Shown: positions 38,927 through 47,296 of the stretch, piece after piece
Layout: every line of letters starts with the position of its first letter
Position numbering within the stretch: the first letter of the stretch is position 1
From: Pseudomonadota bacterium
GTDB lineage: Bacteria; Pseudomonadota; Gammaproteobacteria; Steroidobacterales; Woeseiaceae
Length of the DNA stretch: 50,063 bases
Direction: 5' to 3'
Assembly: GCA_027621915.1 (NCBI GenBank)
Contig: JAQCAD010000022.1
Location: 1 to 50,063, forward strand
Notes under the pieces: model-generated
Told to the model about the DNA's origin: nothing
Databases searched by the model: none
The model's input: only the letters and a program-made list of their open reading frames with translations
Position numbers and translations under genes: made by a program

Positions 38927-39616
38927 CTAGTCTCTGTTCATGAACATTCGAAGGATGTACCAGAACATCAGAGCTATCGAGGAGAAAAGCTGCATCGACG
39001 CAGCGACATACTTATCCTGCGGGTAGTGATGCATGATGTTCGAAGTGTCATATAGCACCGCAGCGCCTGCAAAGCCGATCATGGCAACTGAAAACCAGGT
39101 ACCCATCTGGAAGCCGAAGATCATACTGGCGACGATGCCACCCATTGCAAGCATCCCGCCCCACACCAGCATACCGCGCAGGAAAGAAAAATCCCGTCCG
39201 GTGATCATTGCTGTGGCAACGAGCCCGACACAACCCAGCACTGTCACACCTGCTGCACTGTCGATCATGCCCGGTTCGATCCTGTATGCCATGTAGAGCA
39301 TTGGAGCGAATATGAGGGATTCAAATACGACAAATACGGCGAGCGCTGCGTATTGGGCACTAATCGATTGCACGCGGTGAGCGACGTGAGTTGCGCCGAA
39401 ACCGGCAAGAACGAATGCGCCCAGTACCAGGTACCAGTTGTTGAGCATAGGTGCTGCGATAGCCGCGGAAACACCTGATTGGAACAAGTAAACCTCAATT
39501 GCCGCGAAAGCGAGGATTGCACCGACAACGTGGGCGTAGCACTTCCAGATAAAACTCGAGCGATCTGTTGCAGATAACGCTGCGACGGGCGCCAAATAGT
39601 TTACTTGGTCATTCAT
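38927..39616 (-). CDS. Bax inhibitor-1 / YccA family membrane protein
   Basis: A 229-residue inner-membrane protein with about seven hydrophobic segments covering residues 30-225. The TMBIM signature appears as FESLIFAPMLYMA, ITGRDFSFLRGML and the C-terminal ASMQLFSSIALMFWYIL. E. coli YccA is a substrate and modulator of the FtsH protease; human relatives are calcium-leak channels. The C-terminal aspartate-containing tail (MFMNRD) is short. It is codirectional with the fumarylacetoacetase-family gene but 155 bp away; that gap holds a G/C-rich run and no recognisable gene. Confidence 0.9.
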   Translation of the reverse strand: MNDQVNYLAPVAALSATDRSSFIWKCYAHVVGAILAFAAIEVYLFQSGVSAAIAAPMLNNWYLVLGAFVLAGFGATHVAHRVQSISAQYAALAVFVVFESLIFAPMLYMAYRIEPGMIDSAAGVTVLGCVGLVATAMITGRDFSFLRGMLVWGGMLAMGGIVASMIFGFQMGTWFSVAMIGFAGAAVLYDTSNIMHHYPQDKYVAASMQLFSSIALMFWYILRMFMNRD

Positions 39617-39771
39617 TCCGACAACTCCTGCATTGATAATGGGGCCGATTCTACCAGTTTTGACCGCGCCGCAAGCCGTCTTGTTCCGAAATCGGCGTGA
39701 TTTCTGAGCGTTTCTTTGCCGGTTTCCTTAGCGGCGGGGGGGTAGCCGGTGGCCGAGAGCCGTTGTCGGGC

Positions 39772-40629
39772 TCAATCAACCCGCGAGACAATGCGGTTTC
39801 TCAGTATCCCGACGCCCTCGACTTCGATCTCTACGACATCGCCGGGTTTCATCGCGCTTGTGGCGCCGGGTGTGCCCGTGTAGATGATGTCGCCCGGGTA
39901 GAGTGTTACGTACTGGCTGATGTAACTCACTACCGCATGTATGTTGTGAATCTGGTCCTTTGAACTCTGGTTCTGCATTGTTTCGCCGTTCAGGCGCGTT
40001 TGCACCCGCAGGTCCAGGTAATTCAATCCGGTAACGATCGCCGGACCCAGCGGGCCAAACTTGTCGGTGCCTTTTGCGCGAAACCATTGCAGATCGTTCG
40101 CCTGCCAGGATCGTTCGCTTATGTCGTTGCCTGCTGTGACGCCAAAAATATATTCCGCCGCGTCGGCCGCTGCAACGTTACGAGCTGTTTTGCCGATGAT
40201 GACAACGAGCTCGCCCTCGAAATGTAAATCGGTGGCGTCGGCCGGGTAGGGCACTTCTGTGTCCGGACCGGTAATGGTTGTCGGCAGTTTCAGGAATATC
40301 GGCGGGTACTCGGGGATTGGACGGTTTTCCTCATGCGTCATTTCTTCCCGATGACTGATGTAGTTGTAGCCAACAGCGATTACCTTGGACGGCTCGGCCG
40401 GAGCCAGCAAGGTGACATCGGATGCGGCGACACTTATTCCGGTTCGACTGCCCTTCGCCCAGGGCGCCCCATCGAGCTGGTGAACTTCGTCGCCGTCCTC
40501 GATGCCATAGTGAATCTCATTGTCAAAACTGTAACGAACATATCTTGAGATTTCGGCCGCCATCGCTACTGCCCCGCTAAATGCAAACAAGGAAAGTGCC
40601 ATCACCGTGGCTGCCAGTCCTTTACTCAT
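39772..40629 (-). CDS. Fumarylacetoacetate hydrolase family protein with signal peptide
   Basis: A 285-residue protein. Residues 1-24 form a classical signal peptide (MSKGLAATVMALSLFAFSGA then AMAAE). The FAH domain follows: YVRYSFDNEIHYGIEDGD, VIAVGYNYISHREEM (about 82-96), the metal site HFEGELVVIIGK with its E-x-E pair, GVTAGNDISERSWQ, KGTDKFGPLGPAIVTG and GDIIYTGTPGATSAMKPGD. Family members hydrolyse or decarboxylate diketo acids with Mg or Mn and are nearly always cytosolic, so export to the periplasm is unusual. ATG 40629 follows GGGGAA; an upstream in-frame start at 40671 would hide the signal peptide. Substrate unknown. Confidence 0.88.
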   Translation of the reverse strand: MSKGLAATVMALSLFAFSGAVAMAAEISRYVRYSFDNEIHYGIEDGDEVHQLDGAPWAKGSRTGISVAASDVTLLAPAEPSKVIAVGYNYISHREEMTHEENRPIPEYPPIFLKLPTTITGPDTEVPYPADATDLHFEGELVVIIGKTARNVAAADAAEYIFGVTAGNDISERSWQANDLQWFRAKGTDKFGPLGPAIVTGLNYLDLRVQTRLNGETMQNQSSKDQIHNIHAVVSYISQYVTLYPGDIIYTGTPGATSAMKPGDVVEIEVEGVGILRNRIVSRVD

Positions 40630-40810
40630 AATTATTCCCCGAATCCCGCTGCGATCAAGCCATGATGGCATCCCGCAGCACGTTCAAATTTGACCGGGAG
40701 TCTCCGTCGGTCGGCGTCATATTGCAAGTCATGTTTCCTCGTCAGCCGCCGTTGTATTCGTCACGGAAAAACTGCATCGTTGCCGGTACCTGGATGTCGG
40801 AGCAGCTTGT

Positions 40811-42214
40811 ATGGAAGCGTTTCACTGGGGCATGTGGTCGCTGTCGCCGCTGCTGGCAACCCTCGTTCTCGCGTTCATAACCCGATCGGCATTGATCGCT
40901 ATGCTTGCTGGCACGTTCGTCGGTACGCTGATGATGGGGAGCGTTCCGGGCGTTGGATTGAACCAATTATTCCAATCGTCATTAGGTAATGGCGACTTCA
41001 TCTGGATCTGTGAAATCGTTGTACTGATTGGGATTCTTTTCGAGTTGTTCAAACGTGCAGGGGTACTCGGAACGCTCGCGCGACGATTTGCCGGTGGTTC
41101 CGGAAAGCGAAGAGCGGTCGAACTATCGGCCTGGGGTATGGGCTTCGTTATCGTCGACGACTACTTCAGCCCGCTATTAACGGGTGCGGTAATGCGGCCA
41201 TTGTCTGATCGCGTCGGAATCCCGCGTGAAAAGCTGGCCTTCATTCTGGATTCGACAACGGCTTCTGTTTGCATCCTGGTTCCATTTACTGCGTGGGGTG
41301 CATACATGGCCAGTCTAATTGCCGCCCAGGGCGGTGCGGTTGGATCGGTCGAAGAGGGCCTCGCCGTTTTTATCGGTGCAATCAAATACAACTTTTATCC
41401 GATGCTGATGTTGCTTTTCACTTTCCTGGTGTGTGCCGGAGTGATTCCTGATTTCGGTCCCATGCGAAAAGCGGAACGGCGGGCGGCGCAAACCGGTGAG
41501 TTGATTCGCCCAGGAGGGAAACCGCTCGTGTCGGATGACGGCGAGGATGTATTCACGGACGTTGGCGGGCAAAAGCCGTCGTTGCTCCTGGAGCTGTTGA
41601 CGCCAATACTGTTGCTAATCGGCGTCGGCACCTGGTCGCTGATAGCGGCAGGCGAAGTTAAAATCGTCGAAGCTTTTATGCTCGCCAACGTCTGGATGTT
41701 TGCGGCCCTGGCGGTGAAGGGACGGTTTTCAGGCGTCGGTGACGTTGGTGACATCATCGTCGCCGGCACCAGGAATGTGATGGCTGCACTGCTGATTATT
41801 GCGCTGGCCTACTCGTTGAACGCCGTTACCACCGAGCTCGGAGCAGGGCGATTTATCGTTGATCAATTTACATCAGGTTTATCTCCTAACTCGCTGGTTG
41901 TTATATGTTTTTTACTGACTGCCGCCATTTCTTTTTCGACCGGCACCTCGTGGGGCGCGTACGCAATGATGATGCCCGTCGCACTGCCGGTGACGTTTGA
42001 GGTCAGCGGTGGCGAAATTACGCCGCTGGTCTATCAGGCCATTGCGGCAATCGCCGGCGGGGGAATTTTCGGTGATCACGCGTCGCCGGTGTCCGACACC
42101 ACCGTTCTATCGTCAGTTGGGGCAGGTAGCGATCACATCGACCACGTGGTTACGCAACTTCCCTATGCGCTGCTGATAGCTGCTGTTACCACCGGCATCT
42201 ACGCATGGATCTGA
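40811..42214 (+). CDS. Na+/H+ antiporter, NhaC family
   Basis: Inner-membrane transporter of 467 residues with about eleven hydrophobic segments. Family landmarks are GIPREKLAFILDSTTASVCI, VIVDDYFSPLLTGAVMRP (about 115-132), SFSTGTSWGAYAMMMPVALP and the C-terminal GDHASPVSDTTVLSSVGAG. The D-D pair in VIVDDYF is a likely ion site. GGAGC lies 8 nt before the ATG. It overlaps the start of the aminotransferase-fold lyase gene by 10 bp, so the two are coupled, which could point to an amino-acid-linked transport role instead of simple sodium exchange. The 181 bp upstream (40630-40810) separate it from the divergent FAH gene. Confidence 0.9.
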   Translation: MEAFHWGMWSLSPLLATLVLAFITRSALIAMLAGTFVGTLMMGSVPGVGLNQLFQSSLGNGDFIWICEIVVLIGILFELFKRAGVLGTLARRFAGGSGKRRAVELSAWGMGFVIVDDYFSPLLTGAVMRPLSDRVGIPREKLAFILDSTTASVCILVPFTAWGAYMASLIAAQGGAVGSVEEGLAVFIGAIKYNFYPMLMLLFTFLVCAGVIPDFGPMRKAERRAAQTGELIRPGGKPLVSDDGEDVFTDVGGQKPSLLLELLTPILLLIGVGTWSLIAAGEVKIVEAFMLANVWMFAALAVKGRFSGVGDVGDIIVAGTRNVMAALLIIALAYSLNAVTTELGAGRFIVDQFTSGLSPNSLVVICFLLTAAISFSTGTSWGAYAMMMPVALPVTFEVSGGEITPLVYQAIAAIAGGGIFGDHASPVSDTTVLSSVGAGSDHIDHVVTQLPYALLIAAVTTGIYAWI

Positions 42215-43371
42215 CATTCGATTTCGACCAGCGAATCGATCGTCGCGGGTCGGGTTCTTACAAGTGGGATGCGAATGAGCGCCTGTTCGGGCGCGCGGAT
42301 GTGCTGCCATTCTGGGTGGCCGACATGGATTTCGCGACACCCAAACCCATCCTTGATGCGATCGGCATTCGGGTCGAGCACCCTGTTTTGGGATATGAGT
42401 TCAGATCGGAATCGTATTTTTCGGTAATACAGAATTGGCTGCGGACGCGGCACCAATGGGATGTTCCTCGCGAATGGCTTATGTTTTGTCCGCCTGGATC
42501 GATACCGGGTATCCAGGCGATGGTGGATGTTCTATCCGAACCGGGTGACTCGATCGTTGCACCGACGCCGACTTACGGTCCGCTGCTACGTTCGGCGGGT
42601 CAAAACGGGCGACGATTAATACGAAACCCGCTTCGTGAGGTCGATGGCAGGTTCGAGCTCGATCTCGACGATCTTGAAGCCAAGCTTGAACCCAGTACGC
42701 GACTGGTGATGCTGTGCAGCCCAAACAATCCCGTTGGAAAAGTATTTACCAGCAGTGAACTGCGAGGACTGGCGAAACTTGCTGAATCTCACGACCTGAT
42801 CGTCGTATCTGACGAGGTTCATTGCGACCTTGCGTTGCCGGGGCACAAACACAAACCCTATGGACAAGTTGGTGGCGAGCGTTCGATCACAATTATTTCT
42901 CCAAACAAGACCTTCAACACAGCAGGCATTCCCCAGGCAACGCTGGTCATTCCCAGCGCAGAGATTCGGGCGGAATTTCAAAAGTATCTTGATCTCATGC
43001 AACTGAACCACGACACGACTTTTGGGGCGCTCGGGATGATCGCTGCCTACAGTGAATGCGGTCCGTGGCTGGATGCGCTCATTTCTTATATGGATGCAAA
43101 CCATCGGCAGGCTGCGACGTATTTCTCAGAAAATTGCCAGTCTGTCAGTAAGGTTCCAGCGGAGGCGACTTACCTGGCGTGGCTGGACTTTCGGCGGACC
43201 GGATTCAAGCAGAATGAAATCATGGATCGGCTCGTCAACCTGGGTGGCGTCGGCCTCTACAGCGGAACTGATTTTGGCGAAGAGGGCGACGGGTTTTTTC
43301 GTATGAACCTGGCTTGTCCGAGTGCGATGCTTCAGGAAGGCCTTGAAGGGATTGCGAAAGCATTGAAATAG
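42205..43371 (+). CDS. PatB/MalY-type pyridoxal-phosphate C-S lyase
   Basis: Fold-type I PLP enzyme of 388 residues. The cofactor lysine is K235 in IISPNKTFNTAG, with LPFWVADMDF near the N-terminus, MLCSPNNPVGKVF (169-181), IVVSDEVHCDLAL (199-211, the PLP-ring aspartate) and a C-terminal FRMNLACP. This set marks the MalY/PatB group, which cleaves cystathionine and other cysteine S-conjugates to a thiol, pyruvate and ammonia. Its ATG lies inside the antiporter 3' end. A terminator hairpin and a tRNA gene on the other strand follow. Confidence 0.92.
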   Translation: MDLTFDFDQRIDRRGSGSYKWDANERLFGRADVLPFWVADMDFATPKPILDAIGIRVEHPVLGYEFRSESYFSVIQNWLRTRHQWDVPREWLMFCPPGSIPGIQAMVDVLSEPGDSIVAPTPTYGPLLRSAGQNGRRLIRNPLREVDGRFELDLDDLEAKLEPSTRLVMLCSPNNPVGKVFTSSELRGLAKLAESHDLIVVSDEVHCDLALPGHKHKPYGQVGGERSITIISPNKTFNTAGIPQATLVIPSAEIRAEFQKYLDLMQLNHDTTFGALGMIAAYSECGPWLDALISYMDANHRQAATYFSENCQSVSKVPAEATYLAWLDFRRTGFKQNEIMDRLVNLGGVGLYSGTDFGEEGDGFFRMNLACPSAMLQEGLEGIAKALK

Positions 43372-43418
43372 CAGTGATGCATCGTGTTGAGAGGCGTCGA
43401 ATGGACGTACTTACGAAA

Positions 43419-43441
43419 AAACGGGCCACCAGGGCCCGTTT
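43419..43441. terminator. Two-way terminator between patB-like gene and tRNA-Ser
   Basis: AAACGGGCC (43419-43427), loop ACCAG, GGCCCGTTT (43433-43441). The minus-strand copy is followed by six T residues and should stop tRNA-Ser transcription; the plus-strand T-tract is shorter (TTTAATT). Confidence 0.88.
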
Positions 43442-43449
43442 AATTGTGT

Positions 43450-43540
43450 TGGCGGAGAGGGTGGGATTTGAACCCACGAAGGGCTACTAACCCTTGCTGG
43501 TTTTCAAGACCAGTGCATTCAACCGCTCTGCCACCTCTCC
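43450..43540 (-). tRNA. tRNA-Ser, anticodon UGA
   Basis: Reads 5'-3' on the minus strand from GGAGAGG to CCTCTCC-G-CCA, 91 nt with the CCA tail encoded. The anticodon stem CTGGT/ACCAG holds the loop CTTGAAA, so the anticodon is TGA (UGA), decoding UCA and related serine codons. The variable arm is long (AAGGGTTAGTAGCCCTT), as in class II tRNAs, and the T arm is GTGGG-TTCAAAT-CCCAC. A terminator follows directly. Confidence 0.97.
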
Positions 43541-43562
43541 AATTTATGCCCTCGATCCAACG

Positions 43563-43675
43563 GACCAGTGCATTGACTCGCTGCGTCCCTGCAGCTCGCC
43601 CTTCGGGCGCACTCACTGCGTTCCTGCGTCCCAAATCGCTCCCGGCGAATTGGTCACCCGATCTGCCACCTGTCC
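43563..43675 (-). repeat. Split, degenerate copy of the tRNA-Ser 5' half with inner repeats
   Basis: GACCAGTGCATT (43563-43574) is identical to 43508-43519 of the tRNA gene, and TCTGCCACCTGTCC (43662-43675) matches 43527-43540 at 13 of 14 positions. The 87 bp between them contain two similar direct repeats (ACTCGCTGCGTCCCTGC and ACTCACTGCGTTCCTGC) around the hairpin GCCC-tt-CGGGC-like core. The 300-bp gap 43541-43843 otherwise holds no gene. It looks like a tRNA fragment left by an integration or duplication and then split. Confidence 0.5.
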
Positions 43676-43843
43676 ATAGATGTGCGGATTACAGAGCGGC
43701 GCATTCTGCGTGGTGGCGGCAAGCATTTCAAGAAAAAGCATTGCTGTCATTGATAGTCAGCTCTGCAGGCACTACATCTCCTCGAACGATTGCAGCAATT
43801 TTCGGTCTGAAGTCACACGATTGGTTTTTGAGAACTTGGTGAG

Positions 43844-44737
43844 ATGACCAAAAATAATATTAAAAACAATAGTTTACGATTGTTCCTGGCAACGCTGTCG
43901 CTAGCGGCCTGTTCCGTTGCACCGGTTGGCCAGTTATCCGCAGACGTATTTGATGATGTAGTGGCCGAGTTCGCCATGCTCGAAAAGAACGGCAGCAAGG
44001 CGGGACAGGACTGGTTCAATCTCGCGCAGAAAGCACGGACCTCGGGTAACTTCGAGATCGCCGCCCTGGCACTCGACCGGGCCGCCAACAATGGTGTTTC
44101 CCCGGTCGGGATCGGCATTGAGAAGTCCCGGTTGAAAATTGCTGACGATAATTCCGATGGGGCGATTGAGGAGCTTAAGATCCTGGCAGGTCAGGGATTT
44201 ACGTCTGTCGGGGCTCTGACAAGCGATGCCGTAATTGATTCGCTGGCCGGTAATGCTGAGTACGATGCGCTGATCGAATCGATGACGGTGCAGGCGTATC
44301 CGTGTCGGCATCAGCCTGGTTTCAGCGATTTCGATTTCTGGATCGGCGAGTGGGATGTGGCGGTGGCCAACGGCGTTCCCGCCGGTACTAACAGCATTCA
44401 GCCCGCAGAGCGCGGTTGTCTGCTGATTGAAAACTGGGCGAACCTCGGCGGTGGCACTGGGATGAGTATTAATTATCTCGACAAATCGACGGATCAATGG
44501 GTGCAGATATGGAATTCGGAGGGCGGTAGTCAAATCAATATTCGCGGCGGTCTGACGGACGAGGGAATGCGTATGGAGGGTTTTTTGCACACTGTCGGTA
44601 ATGGAATTACAGTACCGTTTCGTGCATTGTGGACACCGCTTCCCGATGGTCGTGTGCGACAATTTTTCGAGCAGTCAAATGATGGTGGTGAAAGCTGGAC
44701 ACCGTGGTTTGAGGGCTTCTATACACGCAAGAATTAA
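43844..44737 (+). CDS. Lipoprotein with TPR-like region and FWxGEWDV C-terminal domain
   Basis: A 297-residue putative lipoprotein. The N-terminus ends in a lipobox-like LSLAAC (C23). Residues 35-140 resemble two short helical repeats (FNLAQKARTSGNFEIAALAL, GAIEELKILAGQGF). From about 155 to the end is a beta-rich domain that begins FSDFDFWIGEWDVAVANG and includes INYLDKSTDQWVQIWN, a pattern I have seen in uncharacterised bacterial secreted proteins with a lipocalin-like look. No enzyme motif is apparent. It is followed directly by a small membrane-protein gene on the same strand. Confidence 0.7.
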   Translation: MTKNNIKNNSLRLFLATLSLAACSVAPVGQLSADVFDDVVAEFAMLEKNGSKAGQDWFNLAQKARTSGNFEIAALALDRAANNGVSPVGIGIEKSRLKIADDNSDGAIEELKILAGQGFTSVGALTSDAVIDSLAGNAEYDALIESMTVQAYPCRHQPGFSDFDFWIGEWDVAVANGVPAGTNSIQPAERGCLLIENWANLGGGTGMSINYLDKSTDQWVQIWNSEGGSQINIRGGLTDEGMRMEGFLHTVGNGITVPFRALWTPLPDGRVRQFFEQSNDGGESWTPWFEGFYTRKN

Positions 44738-44752
44738 TTGGGTGAATCTTTC

Positions 44753-45064
44753 TTGAACCAGTATTTTCGAAACAGACAACTTCCGGCTGGCAATCCGCTT
44801 GCAAATGCAATCGTCGTCATCGTCGGCATAGTCGTTATCTCGCTGTCGTTGGCATTGGGCTTCGTCGTATTCCTGGCAATCGCCGGATTTATGCTGGTCA
44901 TGGCGGCGATCGTCAGCGTACGTACCTGGTGGTTAAAAAGGAGATTCGGCGCTCAGTCTCAAAGTGAACCCGTTCCAAAACGTGACCGGCGGGAGACTCA
45001 CCACGTGATCGAAGGCGAATATCGTGAAGTGACGTACCGCGAATCAGACGGTGACGATCGCTAG
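44753..45064 (+). CDS. Small two-helix membrane protein, unknown function
   Basis: About 103 residues with two adjacent hydrophobic helices (NAIVVIVGIVVISLSLALGF and VVFLAIAGFMLVMAAIVSV), a basic turn (WWLKRRFG) and a cytosolic tail ending HHVIEGEYREVTYRESDGD. The VIEGEYREV tail recurs in uncharacterised gammaproteobacterial proteins. TTG 44753 has GGTGAA 7 nt upstream and is preferred over TTG 44738, which directly follows the stop of the previous gene; no ATG is available. Function unknown. Confidence 0.65.
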   Translation: MNQYFRNRQLPAGNPLANAIVVIVGIVVISLSLALGFVVFLAIAGFMLVMAAIVSVRTWWLKRRFGAQSQSEPVPKRDRRETHHVIEGEYREVTYRESDGDDR

Positions 45065-45107
45065 AGATTGTAGTCAAAACAGCTAAAAACTCGTAAGCTC
45101 GCCCACC

Positions 45108-45731
45108 ATGGGAAAAGGGAAATCAGATCTGGAGCGCCGCCAGAAGCGCCATCGCCGCCGTATTCAGGCAATCATCATTTACACCGCAATCGCGCTCGGG
45201 CTTGCCTGGTTCTTCGAGTCTCAGGCAACCACGACGATGATCTTTGTTCGTCATGCGGAAAGAGTATTAACGCCAGTTGATAATCCTTCTTTGTCGCCGG
45301 CGGGGCAGGATCGAGCTGCAGAGCTCGCCCGACAGCTCGTTGACGCAGATGTGGTGGCGGGTGTAGATGCGATTTACTCAACCAACTACCGACGTACAGT
45401 AGAAACGGCAGAGCCCGTCGCCAGATTACTTGACCTGGAAATACAGCTTTATGATCCCGGTGATGGTGAGGCGGAGCTGGAGCGCATCCTCAAAAAGCAC
45501 AAAGGCAAGATAATTCTGATCGTCGGGCACAGCAATACAGTGCCGGAACTGATCGCGCAACTGGGTGCTAGCAAGGTTGTGCCGGCAATCGCTGAATTCG
45601 AGTACGACAATATATACCTCGTTTCCATTCCGTGGTTTGGAAAAACCAAAACTATTCGACTTCGTTATGGTGCGCCCTACACGGGTGAGCCGGCCGAAGA
45701 AGAATATCCTGGTTTATCAATGACGCAATGA
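45108..45731 (+). CDS. Membrane-anchored histidine phosphatase (phosphoglycerate-mutase superfamily)
   Basis: A 207-residue protein with a very basic N-terminus (RRQKRHRRR, 10-18), one membrane segment (about 19-36) and a histidine-phosphatase domain outside the cytoplasm by the positive-inside rule. The catalytic RHAE motif is at 48-51 and the second histidine is H141 in IVGHSNTVPEL. The compact size resembles SixA. The substrate is unknown. It stands in a run of plus-strand genes with yjbQ 19 bp downstream. Confidence 0.85.
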   Translation: MGKGKSDLERRQKRHRRRIQAIIIYTAIALGLAWFFESQATTTMIFVRHAERVLTPVDNPSLSPAGQDRAAELARQLVDADVVAGVDAIYSTNYRRTVETAEPVARLLDLEIQLYDPGDGEAELERILKKHKGKIILIVGHSNTVPELIAQLGASKVVPAIAEFEYDNIYLVSIPWFGKTKTIRLRYGAPYTGEPAEEEYPGLSMTQ

Positions 45732-45750
45732 ACGTCCGGTTGGCATCTGA

Positions 45751-46167
45751 ATGATCAGGCAGGAAGAGCTCCATGTTTCGACGTCAGGACGCGGAACTTA
45801 CGATCTTAGCGATCGGATTCAACAACTGGTGGCTTCATCGGGCATTGTGACCGGCCTTTGTCACATCTTTATTCGCCATACGAGTGCGTCGTTGATGCTG
45901 TGCGAGAACGCTGACCCGTCTGTGATGGTTGACCTCGAAAGCTTTATGCAACGCCAGGTGCCGGACGGCGATTCAATGTTCACCCACACAGCGGAAGGTC
46001 CTGATGACATGTCTGCGCATGTCCGCAGCATCCTGACTCAGTCGGACCTGAATATTCCTGTTACGAATGGACGTTGTGCGCTCGGTACGTGGCAAGGTGT
46101 TTATCTGTGGGAGCATCGTCTCGCGTCGCATGAACGGAAAGTGACGGTGACGATGACCGGCGAGTAA
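45751..46167 (+). CDS. YjbQ family (UPF0047) protein
   Basis: A 138-residue single-domain protein. The UPF0047 signature histidines are present: HIFIRHTSASLMLCENADP (38-56), FTHTAEGPDDMSAHVRSIL (about 76-94), and LGTWQGVYLWEHR near the end. YjbQ has been reported to have weak thiamine-phosphate synthase activity, but its normal role is not settled. It converges on the bcp-like gene with two bases between stops. Confidence 0.9.
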   Translation: MIRQEELHVSTSGRGTYDLSDRIQQLVASSGIVTGLCHIFIRHTSASLMLCENADPSVMVDLESFMQRQVPDGDSMFTHTAEGPDDMSAHVRSILTQSDLNIPVTNGRCALGTWQGVYLWEHRLASHERKVTVTMTGE

Positions 46168-46169
46168 GG

Positions 46170-46655
46170 CTAGTCGCTTGCAGATCGTACTTTTATGCCC
46201 GCGGTCTCGCGAAGCATGACGGCCTTTTTGATGAATTCTGTGTGTTGACCGATAAGCAAATTTGCCTGCGTGGCCGCTTGAATTTTCTGACCCTGATTAA
46301 CAAGGTAGGTTATGCGACGAACGCCGAAACCGAGTGGTCCGTCCGCATCGTACATCCGAATCGCGACTTTCTCGGTGTCGCAAACAAGCGTAAATGGTAA
46401 ATCGTGCTCGTCCTTAAAGCGCCGGTGGCTTTCCCCATCCTGTGGACTGACTCCAATGACGCTAAGGCCCACCGACAAGATTTCATCATGCATATCGCGT
46501 ATTGCGCAGGCTTCTTTCGTGCATCCAGGTGTGAAATCGGCGGGGTAGAAATAAAGAATTACAGCGCTTTCGTGCAATAATTTGGTCAGGGAAATGTCGT
46601 TTCCATTCTCATCCGGCAGAATAAATTCAGGTGCTACGTCACCTACCTTAAGCAT
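46170..46655 (-). CDS. Peroxiredoxin, Bcp/PrxQ type
   Basis: Thiol peroxidase of 161 residues that reduces hydrogen peroxide and organic peroxides with thioredoxin. Peroxidatic C45 in YPADFTPGCTKEAC and resolving C50 five residues later form the classical PrxQ pair. VIGVSPQDGESHRRFKDEHD follows. The acetyltransferase gene ends 9 bp upstream on the same strand, so the two are probably co-transcribed. trxB in the same window would supply its reductant through thioredoxin. Confidence 0.93.
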   Translation of the reverse strand: MLKVGDVAPEFILPDENGNDISLTKLLHESAVILYFYPADFTPGCTKEACAIRDMHDEILSVGLSVIGVSPQDGESHRRFKDEHDLPFTLVCDTEKVAIRMYDADGPLGFGVRRITYLVNQGQKIQAATQANLLIGQHTEFIKKAVMLRETAGIKVRSASD

Positions 46656-46664
46656 TGTTCCCCC

Positions 46665-47126
46665 TCACTTGCCAGGCAAGATTGATTCCATCACTTCGTA
46701 GCCTGGTTTGATCATACCCAGGTTCCGATACGTATCCTGCGCGTGAAGGTTACTTTTTTCAACGTACAAGCGTATTCCGCAAGCGTCTTTGTCTGCCCTG
46801 ACCAGGGATGCTACATGTTCATACATTGCGGAAAAAACACCTCTTCGCCTGAATTTTGCAGGCACGTAGACGCTCTGAATCCACCAGAGCATGCCGTTGC
46901 GCCAGTCACTCCATTCATAGGTCACCATCATTTGTCCGGCGATTTGTCCGTCAATGTCTGCCAGCCAGTAACGGCCTTTCGTCCGATCGGCCAGAAGCGC
47001 CGCTACACCGTGTCCTATGAGTTCCTCATCCAATATTTTGCCCTCGGTTTCCGCCGCCAATCGTGAATTGAAGCTGGCAATAACGGGTTGGTCCGCAGGG
47101 GTTGCGTCACGTATATGAATGTCCAA
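46665..47126 (-). CDS. GNAT-family acetyltransferase
   Basis: A 153-residue N-acetyltransferase. It begins IHIRDATPADQPVIASF after the start; the acetyl-CoA loop reads VPAKFRRRGVFSAMYEHV (about 93-110), and YVEKSNLHAQDTYRNLGM forms the C-terminal strand-helix region. The start is probably TTG 47126, since GNAT homology begins one residue later; the frame continues to a TTG at 47210 but that part has no family likeness. Substrate unknown. Confidence 0.8.
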   Translation of the reverse strand: MDIHIRDATPADQPVIASFNSRLAAETEGKILDEELIGHGVAALLADRTKGRYWLADIDGQIAGQMMVTYEWSDWRNGMLWWIQSVYVPAKFRRRGVFSAMYEHVASLVRADKDACGIRLYVEKSNLHAQDTYRNLGMIKPGYEVMESILPGK

Positions 47127-47296
47127 AATCTGATCTGCTCCCGATTTGTGCCCAACTGGTTTACGAATCAGGCATCGACGTGCGCCTGAAGTGCATTTTA
47201 TAATCGACAATCGGACGAAAATCCCGATGACCGCAAGTCCAAAAAATTAATCCGGTAAGCAACCGGTTCACTGTATTACTCCCAGAGGCTTAAGCT

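Noticed and set aside
43444-43842. 132-codon plus-strand frame over tRNA-Ser
   Set aside because: It runs antisense through the tRNA gene and its degenerate copy, so it is not a protein gene.
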